Part shown: piece by piece, positions 1 to 8,655 of the stretch | How positions within the stretch are numbered: position 1 is the stretch's first letter | How the letters are laid out: each line of letters begins with the position of its first letter | Made by a program: the position numbers and the translations under genes | Notes under the pieces: model-generated | Database searches by the model: none | Told to the model about the DNA's origin: nothing | Seen by the model: the letters and a program-made list of their open reading frames with translations, nothing else | Assembly (NCBI RefSeq): GCF_029024305.1 | Contig: NZ_CP118974.1 | Location: 2,139,069 to 2,203,068 of the forward strand | DNA length: 64,000 bases | Origin: Mammaliicoccus vitulinus | GTDB taxonomy: Bacteria; Bacillota; Bacilli; Staphylococcales; Staphylococcaceae | Direction: 5' to 3'

Positions 1-1630
1 GTGCTTCTTTATGTTGTTGTGAAGATTTTTTATCAACCGTTCTTTTGTACGCTAAATAATCTTCAAAAGTACCTAACATTGGTTCGATTTGTTTGTCATG
101 AATATACCAATATTTATTAGCCACTTTATTTAAAAAGTATCTATCATGGCTTACAGTTATAACTGTTCCACCAAATTCATTAATATAAGCTTCAAGTATC
201 GTTAATGTTTCAGTGTCTAGATCATTTGTTGGTTCATCTAAAATTAATACATTAGGCTCATGTACTAACAATTTAAGTAGATATAGTCTCTTCTGTTCGC
301 CACCTGACAGCTTATTAATTCGAGTGCCATGCGTTTGACTAGGAAATAGAAATCTTTCAAGCAACTGGGTAACTGATACAACTGTCCCATCTTTCTCTTT
401 CGCTACTTCACTTTCTTCTCTCAAGTAATCAATCATTCTTTCGTCAGAAGTTAAACTTTCGTCTTGCTGTTTAAAGTATGCTATTTTAACCGTTTGACCT
501 GTAATCAAGTTACCGTCAAATGTTTGATCTAAGCCACTTATAATGTTAAGCAATGTTGTTTTACCTGCTCCATTTCCCCCAACAATTCCAATTCTATCGC
601 CCTTTTGTATAATTGTTGTAAATGGATCAAATAAAGTTCTGTCACCTATTGATTTAGAGACATCCTCTAATTCAAAGACTTGTTTACCTAAACGTGAGTG
701 CGCTAAATTTAAACTTGCCTCTCCTTGTGTCTTTTTATTAGACAAATCATCTTCTAAATCATTAAATCTGTTGATTCTTGCTTGTTGTTTAGTTGAACGA
801 GCTTTAGCGCCTTGTCTCATCCAGTGTAATTCTTGTTTATAAAGTGCTTTTTTCTTAACATTTTGTTGAGCTTCTATCTCTTCTTTCTCAGCTCTTGCTT
901 CAATATAAGACTCATAGTTACCTGGATAGCTTGTCAATTTACCATTTGAAAGTTCTACAATTCTAGTAGAAACTTGATTTAAAAAGTGACGATCATGTGT
1001 AACAAACATGATTGTATGAGGATATTGTTTTACATAATTAACGAGCCATTCAATTCCTTCAATATCTAAATGGTTTGTTGGTTCATCTAATAATAATAAA
1101 TCTGGTTTACGTATCAATTCTTTTGCTAGTGCAACTCTTTTTTGTTGACCACCGCTTAATGTCGATATTTTTTTAAGATAGTCATTTATGCCTAGTTTTG
1201 ATAGAATAGTTTTAACGTCTGCACTGTAATCCCATGCATTTAATCGATCCATATCCGATTGGTATTTCATCATAAGATCTAAATCTTTAGGATCGGCAGT
1301 CTGTTGATATTGATTTAAAGCGTTTTCGTATTGGGCAATGACTTTTGTCATTTCAGTTTCATTATTCAACACTTCATCTATTACAGTTAAAGTCGCATCG
1401 AGTTCGGGTTTCTGGCTCGCATATGCTATTTCATATTGATTAGGATAAGATATTTTCGCATCATAATCGTCATCAATATTTGCTATCACTTTAAGCAAAG
1501 TACTCTTACCTGTTCCATTTATACCAACGAGTCCAATGCGCTCTTTGTATGAAACGGATAAATCTAAATCATCAAAAATAACCTTGTCACCGTATTGCTT
1601 ATTAAGTTTTTCAATTTTATATGCTTCCAT
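1..1630 (-). CDS. ABC-F family ATPase, YfmR/Uup type (partial, C-terminus beyond window)
   Basis: Soluble twin-ATPase of the ABC-F class, which acts on ribosomes rather than in transport. Reading from the ATG at 1630, the first domain has a Walker A (GINGTGKST), a LSGGQQKR signature and a LLLLDEPTNHLD Walker B. A linker follows, then a second domain with GGNGAGKTT, LSGGEQKR and ILDEPTNDLD. No membrane segment is seen, which rules out an exporter. The visible end (KRTVDKKSSQQHKEA) is the start of the basic C-terminal extension seen in YfmR/Uup-like members, and it runs off the left edge. Family assignment is firm. The subgroup is inferred from the second-domain wording (VTQLLERFLFP). Confidence 0.93.
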   Translation of the reverse strand, partial: MEAYKIEKLNKQYGDKVIFDDLDLSVSYKERIGLVGINGTGKSTLLKVIANIDDDYDAKISYPNQYEIAYASQKPELDATLTVIDEVLNNETEMTKVIAQYENALNQYQQTADPKDLDLMMKYQSDMDRLNAWDYSADVKTILSKLGINDYLKKISTLSGGQQKRVALAKELIRKPDLLLLDEPTNHLDIEGIEWLVNYVKQYPHTIMFVTHDRHFLNQVSTRIVELSNGKLTSYPGNYESYIEARAEKEEIEAQQNVKKKALYKQELHWMRQGAKARSTKQQARINRFNDLEDDLSNKKTQGEASLNLAHSRLGKQVFELEDVSKSIGDRTLFDPFTTIIQKGDRIGIVGGNGAGKTTLLNIISGLDQTFDGNLITGQTVKIAYFKQQDESLTSDERMIDYLREESEVAKEKDGTVVSVTQLLERFLFPSQTHGTRINKLSGGEQKRLYLLKLLVHEPNVLILDEPTNDLDTETLTILEAYINEFGGTVITVSHDRYFLNKVANKYWYIHDKQIEPMLGTFEDYLAYKRTVDKKSSQQHKEA

Positions 1631-1715
1631 GAATTAACACCCTTTAATTTTCTCAGTTTTCAATTAATATATTATACACTTTTTTTCACACAAAAGATAT
1701 GAAGGAGCAAAAACT

Positions 1716-2531
1716 ATGCAAGACTTTTTTATAGAACTACCACCATATTTACATGCATTATTTGCAGGTATCATCACATGGCTGTTAACTGCATTCGGTG
1801 CATCGTTCGTTTATTTGTTTAAAGATATAGATACAAAAGTAATCAATACTATGCAAGGATTTGCAGCAGGTGTCATGATTGCAGCTAGTTTTTGGTCATT
1901 ATTACAACCTTCGATAGAGCAAAGTTCTAACTCCGCCATGCCATGGTTGCCAGCAGCAATCGGCTTTTTATTAGGTGGATTGTTCATTAGACTATTAGAC
2001 TTCGTCATACCGCATGCACATCAAAACGCAGTCGATAAAAGTCAAAAAGTAGAAGGTCCTGATACTCAATTAGGAAAGAACACATTACTATTTTTAGCCA
2101 TTACACTACATAATATTCCAGAAGGTATGGCAATAGGTGTAGCTTTTGGTGGGGTCGCAACTGGTAATAATGGTGCCACATTATTAGGTGCGCTCGGCTT
2201 AGCAATAGGTATTGGTATTCAAAACATTCCAGAAGGTGCAGCACTTTCAATGCCAATACGCGCTTCAGGATTAACAAGATGGAAGTCATTCAACTATGGT
2301 CAAGCTTCAGCATTAGTTGAGCCAGTATTCGCGATGTTAGGCGCATTACTTGTCGTCATCGCTGCACCTGTATTACCATATGCACTCGCATTTGCAGCCG
2401 GCGCAATGATATTCGTAGTTGTAGAAGAATTAATACCTGAATCACAATCTGGCAATAATACAGACTTAGCAACGTTAGGACTCATGGGCGGTTTTACGAT
2501 CATGATGATACTAGACGTTGCATTAGGTTAA
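1716..2531 (+). CDS. ZIP family divalent metal transporter
   Basis: A 271-residue integral membrane protein of the ZIP (ZupT/GufA-like) family, which imports Zn2+ and other divalent metals. Both signature metal-binding helices are visible: HNIPEG at residues 132-137 and QNIPEG at 169-174, with a conserved glutamate in GQASALVEP further on. About eight hydrophobic segments are predicted by eye. The GAAGGAG ribosome-binding site lies just before the ATG at 1716. It is divergent from the ABC-F gene. Its stop codon directly abuts the end of the convergent transposase frame at 2532. The substrate cannot be decided from sequence. Confidence 0.9.
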   Translation: MQDFFIELPPYLHALFAGIITWLLTAFGASFVYLFKDIDTKVINTMQGFAAGVMIAASFWSLLQPSIEQSSNSAMPWLPAAIGFLLGGLFIRLLDFVIPHAHQNAVDKSQKVEGPDTQLGKNTLLFLAITLHNIPEGMAIGVAFGGVATGNNGATLLGALGLAIGIGIQNIPEGAALSMPIRASGLTRWKSFNYGQASALVEPVFAMLGALLVVIAAPVLPYALAFAAGAMIFVVVEELIPESQSGNNTDLATLGLMGGFTIMMILDVALG

Positions 2532-4220
2532 TCAAGTCTCTATACAAAAACAAGAGTCTGGGACATTAACATCCCAGATTAACTTAAAAGAGCGTAAATT
2601 CTTTAAAAAATAAGAATTTACGCTCTTTTTACTATAATTTTTAATTTTGGTAGCTCTTAGAGCTACCATTTTTCTTATGTTTGTTGCCATTAAGGCAATC
2701 CCTAATTCACGTTTCACTTTTGTTTTCCCTCTAAGAGAAACTCGAGTGAAACCCAAAATAGCCTTCAAATATCCAAAAACTGGCTCTACATCAATCTTTC
2801 TTTGTTTGTAGATTTTTTCAGTTTCAGGTTTTGAAAGCAACTTTTGTGTCATATGTTTAAAGTATTCCCACACATTGTTTTTCATTATTTTTTTATTTGT
2901 ACTCTGGTATGCATTTTTTCTACATAAATCAAATAGTTCGCAGTTATTACAATTATCACTTTCATATAACTTGAAATCTCGTTTATATTTATACTTATCG
3001 ATTCGATAAGTGTATCGTTTGAATGGCAATCTGCGATTGCTTGGACATATGATTTCATCTCTAAGTTCATCATACTTCCAATTTTGTGTGTTATATATGT
3101 TTTCTTTATATTTCTTGGTTTGTTCTTTTAAGTACATACTATAAGTTATCAATGGTGTTCTGTTAAATTCATCTAGAATCGTTTTATAATTTTCCTCACT
3201 GCCGTAGCCAGCATCTGCGACAATATAGTTTGGTAGATTAAAATAGTTATTTCTAATATTATTTAAAAATGGTGTAAGTGTTCTAGTATCAGTTGGATTA
3301 GGAAATAGGTCATAAGATAAAACAAATTGTGAATTTGTTGCGATTTGTAAATTGTATCCTGGTTTTAATTGTCCGTTCATCATGTGGTCATCTTTCATTC
3401 TCATAAAAGTTGCATCATGATCTGTTTTAGAATAGCTATTTCTTTCACCTAATATATCCAATTGTTTTTTATACTTTATTTGTCTATCGATATTTTCACT
3501 TAACAATTTTTTAGTCTTTTTTATTTCCGTTCTTTCTGAACGCATCGTTTTTCGTTCTGCTACATCTTTAGAGTTGCTAATATCATTGTTTAAATCTTCG
3601 ATTTTTTCTTCTAATCTGTTTTTGAATTCATAAAGTGTTTCAAGTGTAATATCTTGGGTCTCACCTTTTAACTCAGGTATTACTTCATTTACAATGGCTT
3701 CACGATAGATTTCTTTCGATTGTTCAACCACTTTTTTATTAAATCTTTCTGTGTTTTTTCTCCAAACAAAAGTGTATTTATTGGCATTTGCTTCAATCTT
3801 AGTACCGTCTATATAAATACTTTCCTCATCAATAAGGTTTTGTTCTATGAGTTGTGTTCTAAAATTTATAAATAGTGATTGTAATAATCGATCAATTATA
3901 GGATTAACTCTGAAACGATTTATCGTTCGATAAGAAGGTGTTTGATTCTGTGACAACCACATCATACGAACACTGTCTTTAAGAAGACTTTCAATTCTTC
4001 TTCCAGAAAAAACAGATTGTGTATATGAATAAAGTATAATCTTTAACATTAATTTAGGGTGATATGAGGATGCACCACGAACGTGAGTAAATTCGTAGAA
4101 TTCTTCATTAGGTATGGTTTCTACGATTTGATTTACAAAATGAGCAATATCATTTTCTGGAATTAAAACTTCAATATCTAGTGGTAGAGTTAATTGAGAC
4201 ATGTTATAATTTTTATACAT
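2532..4220 (-). CDS. IS1182 family transposase
   Basis: A 562-residue DDE transposase of the IS1182 family. The N-terminal domain (LIPENDIAHFVNQIVE, then HPKLMLKIILYSY) is the usual DUF772-type start. The catalytic core includes IYIDGTKIEANANKYTFVW, VADAGYGSEENY and a C-terminal DVEPVFGYLKAILGF block carrying the expected Glu. A long charged coiled-coil insert lies around residues 190-260. The frame looks intact, so the element may be active. Oddly, the last ~20 residues are read through the two terminator hairpins at 2555-2633, and the stop at 2532 touches the ZIP stop codon. Confidence 0.92.
   Translation of the reverse strand: MYKNYNMSQLTLPLDIEVLIPENDIAHFVNQIVETIPNEEFYEFTHVRGASSYHPKLMLKIILYSYTQSVFSGRRIESLLKDSVRMMWLSQNQTPSYRTINRFRVNPIIDRLLQSLFINFRTQLIEQNLIDEESIYIDGTKIEANANKYTFVWRKNTERFNKKVVEQSKEIYREAIVNEVIPELKGETQDITLETLYEFKNRLEEKIEDLNNDISNSKDVAERKTMRSERTEIKKTKKLLSENIDRQIKYKKQLDILGERNSYSKTDHDATFMRMKDDHMMNGQLKPGYNLQIATNSQFVLSYDLFPNPTDTRTLTPFLNNIRNNYFNLPNYIVADAGYGSEENYKTILDEFNRTPLITYSMYLKEQTKKYKENIYNTQNWKYDELRDEIICPSNRRLPFKRYTYRIDKYKYKRDFKLYESDNCNNCELFDLCRKNAYQSTNKKIMKNNVWEYFKHMTQKLLSKPETEKIYKQRKIDVEPVFGYLKAILGFTRVSLRGKTKVKRELGIALMATNIRKMVALRATKIKNYSKKSVNSYFLKNLRSFKLIWDVNVPDSCFCIET
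2555..2633. terminator. Two hairpins: GGGACAT..ATCCC and GAGCGTAAATTC terminator
   Basis: The first hairpin pairs CTGGGA (2558-2563) with TCCCAG. The second pairs GAGCGTAAATTC (from 2590) with GAATTTACGCTC, followed by a T run. It can terminate the ZIP transcript on the plus strand and is symmetric enough for the minus strand. The second hairpin belongs to a family repeated at 39728, 47605, 53692 and 60990. Confidence 0.8.
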
Positions 4221-4308
4221 AGAGCACCTCGTTAATTTAGTTTTTGTTGTGATTAATTAAATTATACGAAAGTGCTTTATTTTTTTGTATAAGAATGGAT
4301 ATTTTGTC

Positions 4309-4405
4309 ACGATTTTGTAAAGTGCTGACGCCCGGGGGAATAGTATGCGTGAGAGACTACAGGCTCGAGCCATACCCCCAGGCAAGCATGCACGCACAAA
4401 ATCGT
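4309..4405. repeat. palA palindromic intergenic repeat, copy 1
   Basis: A ~97-bp imperfect palindrome between the transposase promoter region and the ltaS terminator. The ends are ACGATTTTG and CAAAATCGT. Inside are GACGCCCGGGGGAATAGTATG and CATACCCCCAGGC, with a small perfect palindrome GGCTCGAGCC. The outer arms differ slightly in this copy (GTAAAGTGC against GCACGCAC). The same sequence recurs at 17816, 26726, 39129, 47363, 54540 and 57585. Confidence 0.9.
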
Positions 4406-4421
4406 AGATTTTATAAATAAA

Positions 4422-4465
4422 GGAAAGAGAGCTAATCCGAAAATTATGGATTAGCTCTCTTTATT
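4422..4465 (-). terminator. Hairpin terminator downstream of ltaS
   Basis: AAAGAGAGCTAATCC pairs with GGATTAGCTCTCTTT around a short loop (GAAAATTAT), about 40 bp past the ltaS stop on the minus strand. T-rich sequence follows on both strands, so it may work in both directions. Confidence 0.8.
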
Positions 4466-4505
4466 TGAGAATAGGTATTTATGTCCCACGCTCTTGTTTC
4501 TTTTT

Positions 4506-6446
4506 TTATTCTTCTTGATAGCCATTACCTGGTTTATACTCATAGTCTGATGGCTTAATTTTCTTGAAGTCTGGATTGTCGTAGAATCGGAATAAGTCTC
4601 CGTGTAATAACTGATCGGATAATTCCAGTTCTTTTTCTACATTATTTTTATTTTTCTCTAAATCTTTAGGTTTCGTCTTCATAGGTTGGTTCGTCTTGTT
4701 GTCATAAACTGCACTACCTATCGATTTATATTTCGGCGTGATAAAGTCACCATTTCTAAATGCGACTGTTTCATCATGTCCTTTAGATAATAAATCTGTT
4801 CCGAACATCAGATAGTTATTTGATTTTATACCTAATACATCTAATAAAGTAGGCATAACGTCAACTTGACCACCATATCTTTCATCAACGCCACCTTCTA
4901 AACCTGGAACTTTCATGAAGAATGGTGTTCTGTTTAAGTCCATAAATTTAGCTGGTGTGATTTCATCTTCACCTAATAAGTTAGCCATCGCTTTATTATG
5001 GTTCTCTGAAATACCATAATGGTCACCATATATGATGATAACTGAATCATCGTATAAGCCTTCTTTTTTAAGTTGTGTCATAAATTTCTCTAGTGACTCA
5101 TCTAAATAACGTGCAGTTTGGATATAACCATCTAATGTTGCACTACCCGTATCTGGTTTCTCGATTGTTGCGTCTTCCGGACTCACCGTAAATGGGTAAT
5201 GATTCGTTAACGTAATTAAATGAGAATAGAAAGGTTGTTTTTGTTCTTTTAAGTGCGCAATAGATTCATCAAAGAATACTTCATCTTTTAAACCTAAGTT
5301 TTCAAGATTTTTTTGTTGCATATCATAATAAGTTGCATCGTAGAACTTATCTACACCAAAATGTTTGTACACTTGATCTCTATTCCAGAATGTTTTGTAA
5401 TCCCCATGCATGACAGAAGTTTCATAACCACCTCGCTGGTTTAATATAGCTGGTAATGATTGATAAGTGTTGTCACCTTTCAGTGAGAACGCCGAACCTT
5501 GTGGCAGACCATAAATACTATTATCCATCGTTAATTCGGAATCGGCTGTTTTACCTTGACCAGTTTGATGGAAGAAGTTTGGATAATATTTATAATCTTT
5601 ATTACCTTTAGCTAACGAGTTTAAATAAGGTGTTACTTCTTCACCGTTCACTTTGAAATCGATTAAGAAGGATTGGAAACTTTCTAAATGAATCTTAATG
5701 ACATTCTTATCTTTAGCAATACCAAATGTTTCTTTGTTAGGTTCTTGATATTTTTGTTTCGTATAGTTTTTAACTTCAGTTAAATCATCTTCACTTGCTA
5801 AAGCTTTTTGTGAATTATTTTGAATCGTTTTGACACCATCATATACAGTGAAGTTATATGGTCCTAAATATTTAACTAAATATTTATGGTCAAATGTTCT
5901 TGTTAATAATTCTGGTCTATCTGACTCTGCAAAAGCTAAGTTTAAGAAAAATAATGCAACTGCTACACCCATAACAACGGGCACAAATTTTTTCGGAAAT
6001 GCTTTTGTCGTAAACCATTTACTTTTAAAAATAAGGACAAATAAGAATACAATAGTATCTATGAAATATATAAAATCGTACCAAGAGAACGAACTATATA
6101 CAGCACCAGACATCGATTCAACATTACTTACTTGATTCAAAGTACTGAATGTTAAGAAATCTGAAAAGAATCTGAAGTATACAACGTTCGCATAAAGTAA
6201 GAACGTTAATACAAATCCCATGATAAAAATAAACCAAAATGACTTTTTCCCTTTAAAGAATAAGAACACACTTAAAATTAAAGCGATTAAGCTATATGGG
6301 TTCATTAATAAAATCAAATTTTGTACGAGACCCTTTACCCCGAGTGACAAATCTACATAATAGGCAAAATATGTCTTTAAAGCGATTGCTAAAATAGTAA
6401 GCAAGAAGAATGTAAAGACGCCTATCTTCCTATTTTTCGTTTTCAT
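4506..6446 (-). CDS. ltaS: Lipoteichoic acid synthase (polyglycerolphosphate polymerase)
   Basis: A 646-residue polytopic sulfatase-fold enzyme that polymerises glycerol phosphate from phosphatidylglycerol onto the glycolipid anchor of lipoteichoic acid at the outer face of the membrane. Five N-terminal membrane helices (about residues 10-175) are followed by the extracellular catalytic domain. The active-site threonine sits in [11 protein letters not shown], and metal-ligand motifs are seen at IIYGDHYG and [10 protein letters not shown]. The sequence KALASEDDL matches the signal-peptidase cleavage region (AXA, near residue 217) of S. aureus LtaS. Length matches the family. It is a monocistronic gene with GGAAAGG before the ATG. 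Confidence 0.96.
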   Translation of the reverse strand: MKTKNRKIGVFTFFLLTILAIALKTYFAYYVDLSLGVKGLVQNLILLMNPYSLIALILSVFLFFKGKKSFWFIFIMGFVLTFLLYANVVYFRFFSDFLTFSTLNQVSNVESMSGAVYSSFSWYDFIYFIDTIVFLFVLIFKSKWFTTKAFPKKFVPVVMGVAVALFFLNLAFAESDRPELLTRTFDHKYLVKYLGPYNFTVYDGVKTIQNNSQKALASEDDLTEVKNYTKQKYQEPNKETFGIAKDKNVIKIHLESFQSFLIDFKVNGEEVTPYLNSLAKGNKDYKYYPNFFHQTGQGKTADSELTMDNSIYGLPQGSAFSLKGDNTYQSLPAILNQRGGYETSVMHGDYKTFWNRDQVYKHFGVDKFYDATYYDMQQKNLENLGLKDEVFFDESIAHLKEQKQPFYSHLITLTNHYPFTVSPEDATIEKPDTGSATLDGYIQTARYLDESLEKFMTQLKKEGLYDDSVIIIYGDHYGISENHNKAMANLLGEDEITPAKFMDLNRTPFFMKVPGLEGGVDERYGGQVDVMPTLLDVLGIKSNNYLMFGTDLLSKGHDETVAFRNGDFITPKYKSIGSAVYDNKTNQPMKTKPKDLEKNKNNVEKELELSDQLLHGDLFRFYDNPDFKKIKPSDYEYKPGNGYQEE

Positions 6447-6601
6447 ACCTTTCCTCCGTATCTCAACTCAAATCAATTTTCATTATTATATCGTTACATA
6501 TTATTGAAGGTTGTAATATTCTCGTAATATTTTATGCTCAGTATTATAATTTATACTACTTTACAATAAATTTCAACTAAAAACCATAAATAAAAGCAAA
6601 A

Positions 6602-6642
6602 AATGTGTAAAAAGTGCATGATGCAGACACAATTTACACATG
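6602..6642 (-). terminator. Terminator downstream of pxpC
   Basis: On the minus strand ATGTGTAAA pairs with TTTACACAT around a loop of about 20 nt, followed by a T-rich tract. It lies immediately after the pxpC stop and insulates ltaS. Confidence 0.65.
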
Positions 6643-6646
6643 TGAA

Positions 6647-7651
6647 TTATTTATTTAATTCTTCATTCAATTTATATCTTATACCTGTTTTAATTTGTTT
6701 AACAAACTGAGCATGTTTTTTCATATTTAATTCCGCTTCTTGAATCGTTAACTTCTTAAAAATCATTTTAGAGCCTTGCTTTTTTTGTGCTAGTTTATCG
6801 ATATGATACGAAGCAATCGTTCCAATTTGAGGATAACTCGATAATGATTGATGATCATTCAGCATCACAACTGGTTGGTTCTCTTGGTTTAGTAACACAG
6901 TGCCTTTTTTAACACTTAAAAATGACTGATCAACAATTTTTCGATTAATAACCGACTTACCTTCTAATGTTAATCCTGTTCGATTAAAACGATTTGATAC
7001 TTTATAAACTTGGTTTTCAAGATGTTTTATTTCTTCTGCATTAAAATGTGTCATACCTTCTCCGGAAATAACATGAAAAATATCTGTATAGTAATTTAAA
7101 GCTAACGTATATTGATCAATGCCCCAAGCAGTCGTTTCAGTGACTTCTAAGTTCTCAAACAGTTTCTTTTGAATCGCTGTGTAATTTCTACACAATTCTA
7201 TTTCGTCGCCTTCTTGGAGTGTGCGGCCTTTAAAGCCACCCATTTCCAATCGAATACTCGTCGACTTAGATCCTAACCATTCTTCTGCAACAATGCCACC
7301 AGCAATAGCTAAGTATCCTCTAGTACCTTTTGAAGTTTCACCAAAGCTGAGTACCTCACCTTTATTCATTAAATGGATTTTGTATGGCGTTATTTTTTTA
7401 TGATCTTTATATGCTGGAAAATTCGCACCTGTAAAAGCGATCAATGTTGGTTCAGTAAATTGAATGCTCGGCAACTTAATTGTCATTTCTATTAATGCTT
7501 CTTCCTCATCATTTCCAACTAGCATATTGGCTAATCTATGATTGAGTTGATCGATAGAACCATTTTTTACAATGCCTATATGTTGATATTTTTGTCTACC
7601 TAAGTCTTGTATTGAAGTGTATAGTCCAGACTCTCTTATAATTACTGACAT
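6647..7651 (-). CDS. pxpC: 5-oxoprolinase subunit C / biotin-dependent carboxyltransferase family (KipA-like)
   Basis: A 334-residue protein of the KipA/PxpC family. Together with PxpB and PxpA it makes the ATP-dependent prokaryotic 5-oxoprolinase, which recycles pyroglutamate to glutamate. In Bacillus the homologue also binds KinA-inhibiting KipI. Recognisable family blocks are GLYTSIQDLGR (residues ~8-18), GSIDQLNHRLANMLVGN, LAFTGANFPA and GYLAIAGGI. It overlaps the pxpB reading frame by 10 bp, so translation is probably coupled. No pxpA homologue lies in this window, so the third subunit must be encoded elsewhere if the complex is complete. Confidence 0.88.
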   Translation of the reverse strand: MSVIIRESGLYTSIQDLGRQKYQHIGIVKNGSIDQLNHRLANMLVGNDEEEALIEMTIKLPSIQFTEPTLIAFTGANFPAYKDHKKITPYKIHLMNKGEVLSFGETSKGTRGYLAIAGGIVAEEWLGSKSTSIRLEMGGFKGRTLQEGDEIELCRNYTAIQKKLFENLEVTETTAWGIDQYTLALNYYTDIFHVISGEGMTHFNAEEIKHLENQVYKVSNRFNRTGLTLEGKSVINRKIVDQSFLSVKKGTVLLNQENQPVVMLNDHQSLSSYPQIGTIASYHIDKLAQKKQGSKMIFKKLTIQEAELNMKKHAQFVKQIKTGIRYKLNEELNK

Positions 7652-8343
7652 GGCTTATACCCTCCATCCTTACTTGGTAAATCATCAACTACATTTAAAA
7701 TGACATCATCACCAAATTTAAGTTTGCACTCACTACTTTTTCTATCAAATATGTCAACATTCGTCCAACCAATTACCGGCCAGTACCCGCTCGTATCCGT
7801 AGTTGTAATAAATAATTTATCTTTTTCTATGCATAAAGAGCCTTTAGGAATAAATTGTTTATAGTTGCAGTTGTCTGAATATAAACGGTGGCTTAATCCA
7901 GATAAATAAGGGCATCCCGGAGTGTGTCCTATCATTGAAACAAAATAAGTTCTCGATTCAAGCACTTGTCTTTGTTCTTCTTCTGATAAGTTCGTTAAAT
8001 GATTAAAATCAGGACCATATTTACCGCCAATTACAACATCTATTAATATTGATTTTTTTATAACTTCTCTATGATTCAAGTCTTTCTTCTTCTGATAAAT
8101 AATACGTTCAACAAATTCTGTCATAAATTTATATGGTTCATTTATATTATGATTCATCATCATACTATATGGATGATAAACGACCATTAAACTACTTTCA
8201 CTTGGAATAACCTCATCAATAAAAGGCATATCTTGATTTAATATTTCTAATCTAAATTCATTTATTTCATGCGTTAACTGTCTTGAAGGTTCACGATCAC
8301 TTATTACTGTTAGAGCAGAATCCCCTTTAGGATATATGCGCAT
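7642..8343 (-). CDS. pxpB: 5-oxoprolinase subunit B (KipI-like)
   Basis: A ~233-residue KipI/PxpB family protein, partner of PxpC. The diagnostic C-terminal block is present (GHTPGCPYLSGLSHRLY, then IPKGSLCIEKDKLFITT, then SGYWPVIGWT). The start chosen is the ATG at 8343, which has AGGTG six bases upstream. A GTG three codons further out overlaps that ribosome-binding site and is less likely. It is the first gene of a two-gene unit and overlaps pxpC by 10 bp. Confidence 0.88.
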   Translation of the reverse strand: MRIYPKGDSALTVISDREPSRQLTHEINEFRLEILNQDMPFIDEVIPSESSLMVVYHPYSMMMNHNINEPYKFMTEFVERIIYQKKKDLNHREVIKKSILIDVVIGGKYGPDFNHLTNLSEEEQRQVLESRTYFVSMIGHTPGCPYLSGLSHRLYSDNCNYKQFIPKGSLCIEKDKLFITTTDTSGYWPVIGWTNVDIFDRKSSECKLKFGDDVILNVVDDLPSKDGGYKPCQ

Positions 8344-8378
8344 TAAAGACACCTCATTCTATTTTGCTGTATAAAGCA

Positions 8379-8594
8379 TCACTGTTTACGATAAAATACA
8401 TCTGTCAAATCAATAAAAACATGCGTTAATTGATTAACAAATAAGCCCACAAAAACGATTGCAATGGCAAATCCAATATATAAATACGCAAAACTTTGCT
8501 TATTTTTTTCTTTTCTTAGCTCACTTAAAACAACACGCTTTAAGCAAAATGCTACTACAATCACTATTACTAAATATAATAATGTTAAGAACAT
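8379..8594 (-). CDS. Small membrane protein, function unknown
   Basis: A 71-residue protein with two hydrophobic segments (about residues 1-19 and 36-58) separated by a basic loop (KRVVLSELRKEKNKQ). The ATG at 8594 has GGACGGGTGA at a suitable distance, which supports expression. It sits between pabBC and pxpB on the same strand. I do not recognise a family. It could be a small envelope protein. Confidence 0.6.
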   Translation of the reverse strand: MFLTLLYLVIVIVVAFCLKRVVLSELRKEKNKQSFAYLYIGFAIAIVFVGLFVNQLTHVFIDLTDVFYRKQ

Positions 8595-8655
8595 ATATTT
8601 TCACCCGTCCTTATATGATGTTTACTATTTTACTATTTGTACTTATAGATTACCA

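Larger units (their letters stand above)
2547..4501 (-). mobile_element. IS1182-type insertion element locus (candidate limits)
   Basis: A single long transposase frame fills most of this stretch. The two ends carry an imperfect inverted repeat: AACAAGAGTCTGGGACATTA near 2549 on the plus strand, and the complement of a similar string (ACAAGAGCGTGGGACATAAA) near 4480-4500. The enclosed ~1.95 kb matches the usual size of IS1182-family elements. The 5' side also carries a palA palindrome and an AGAGAGCTAATCC hairpin. Whether the inverted repeats are the true IS ends, or belong to a composite repeat into which the IS fell, is not settled. No clear target duplication was identified. Confidence 0.6.

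Noticed and set aside
1811-2503. Minus-strand frames opposite the ZIP gene
   Set aside because: Shadows of a gene with clear metal-binding motifs.
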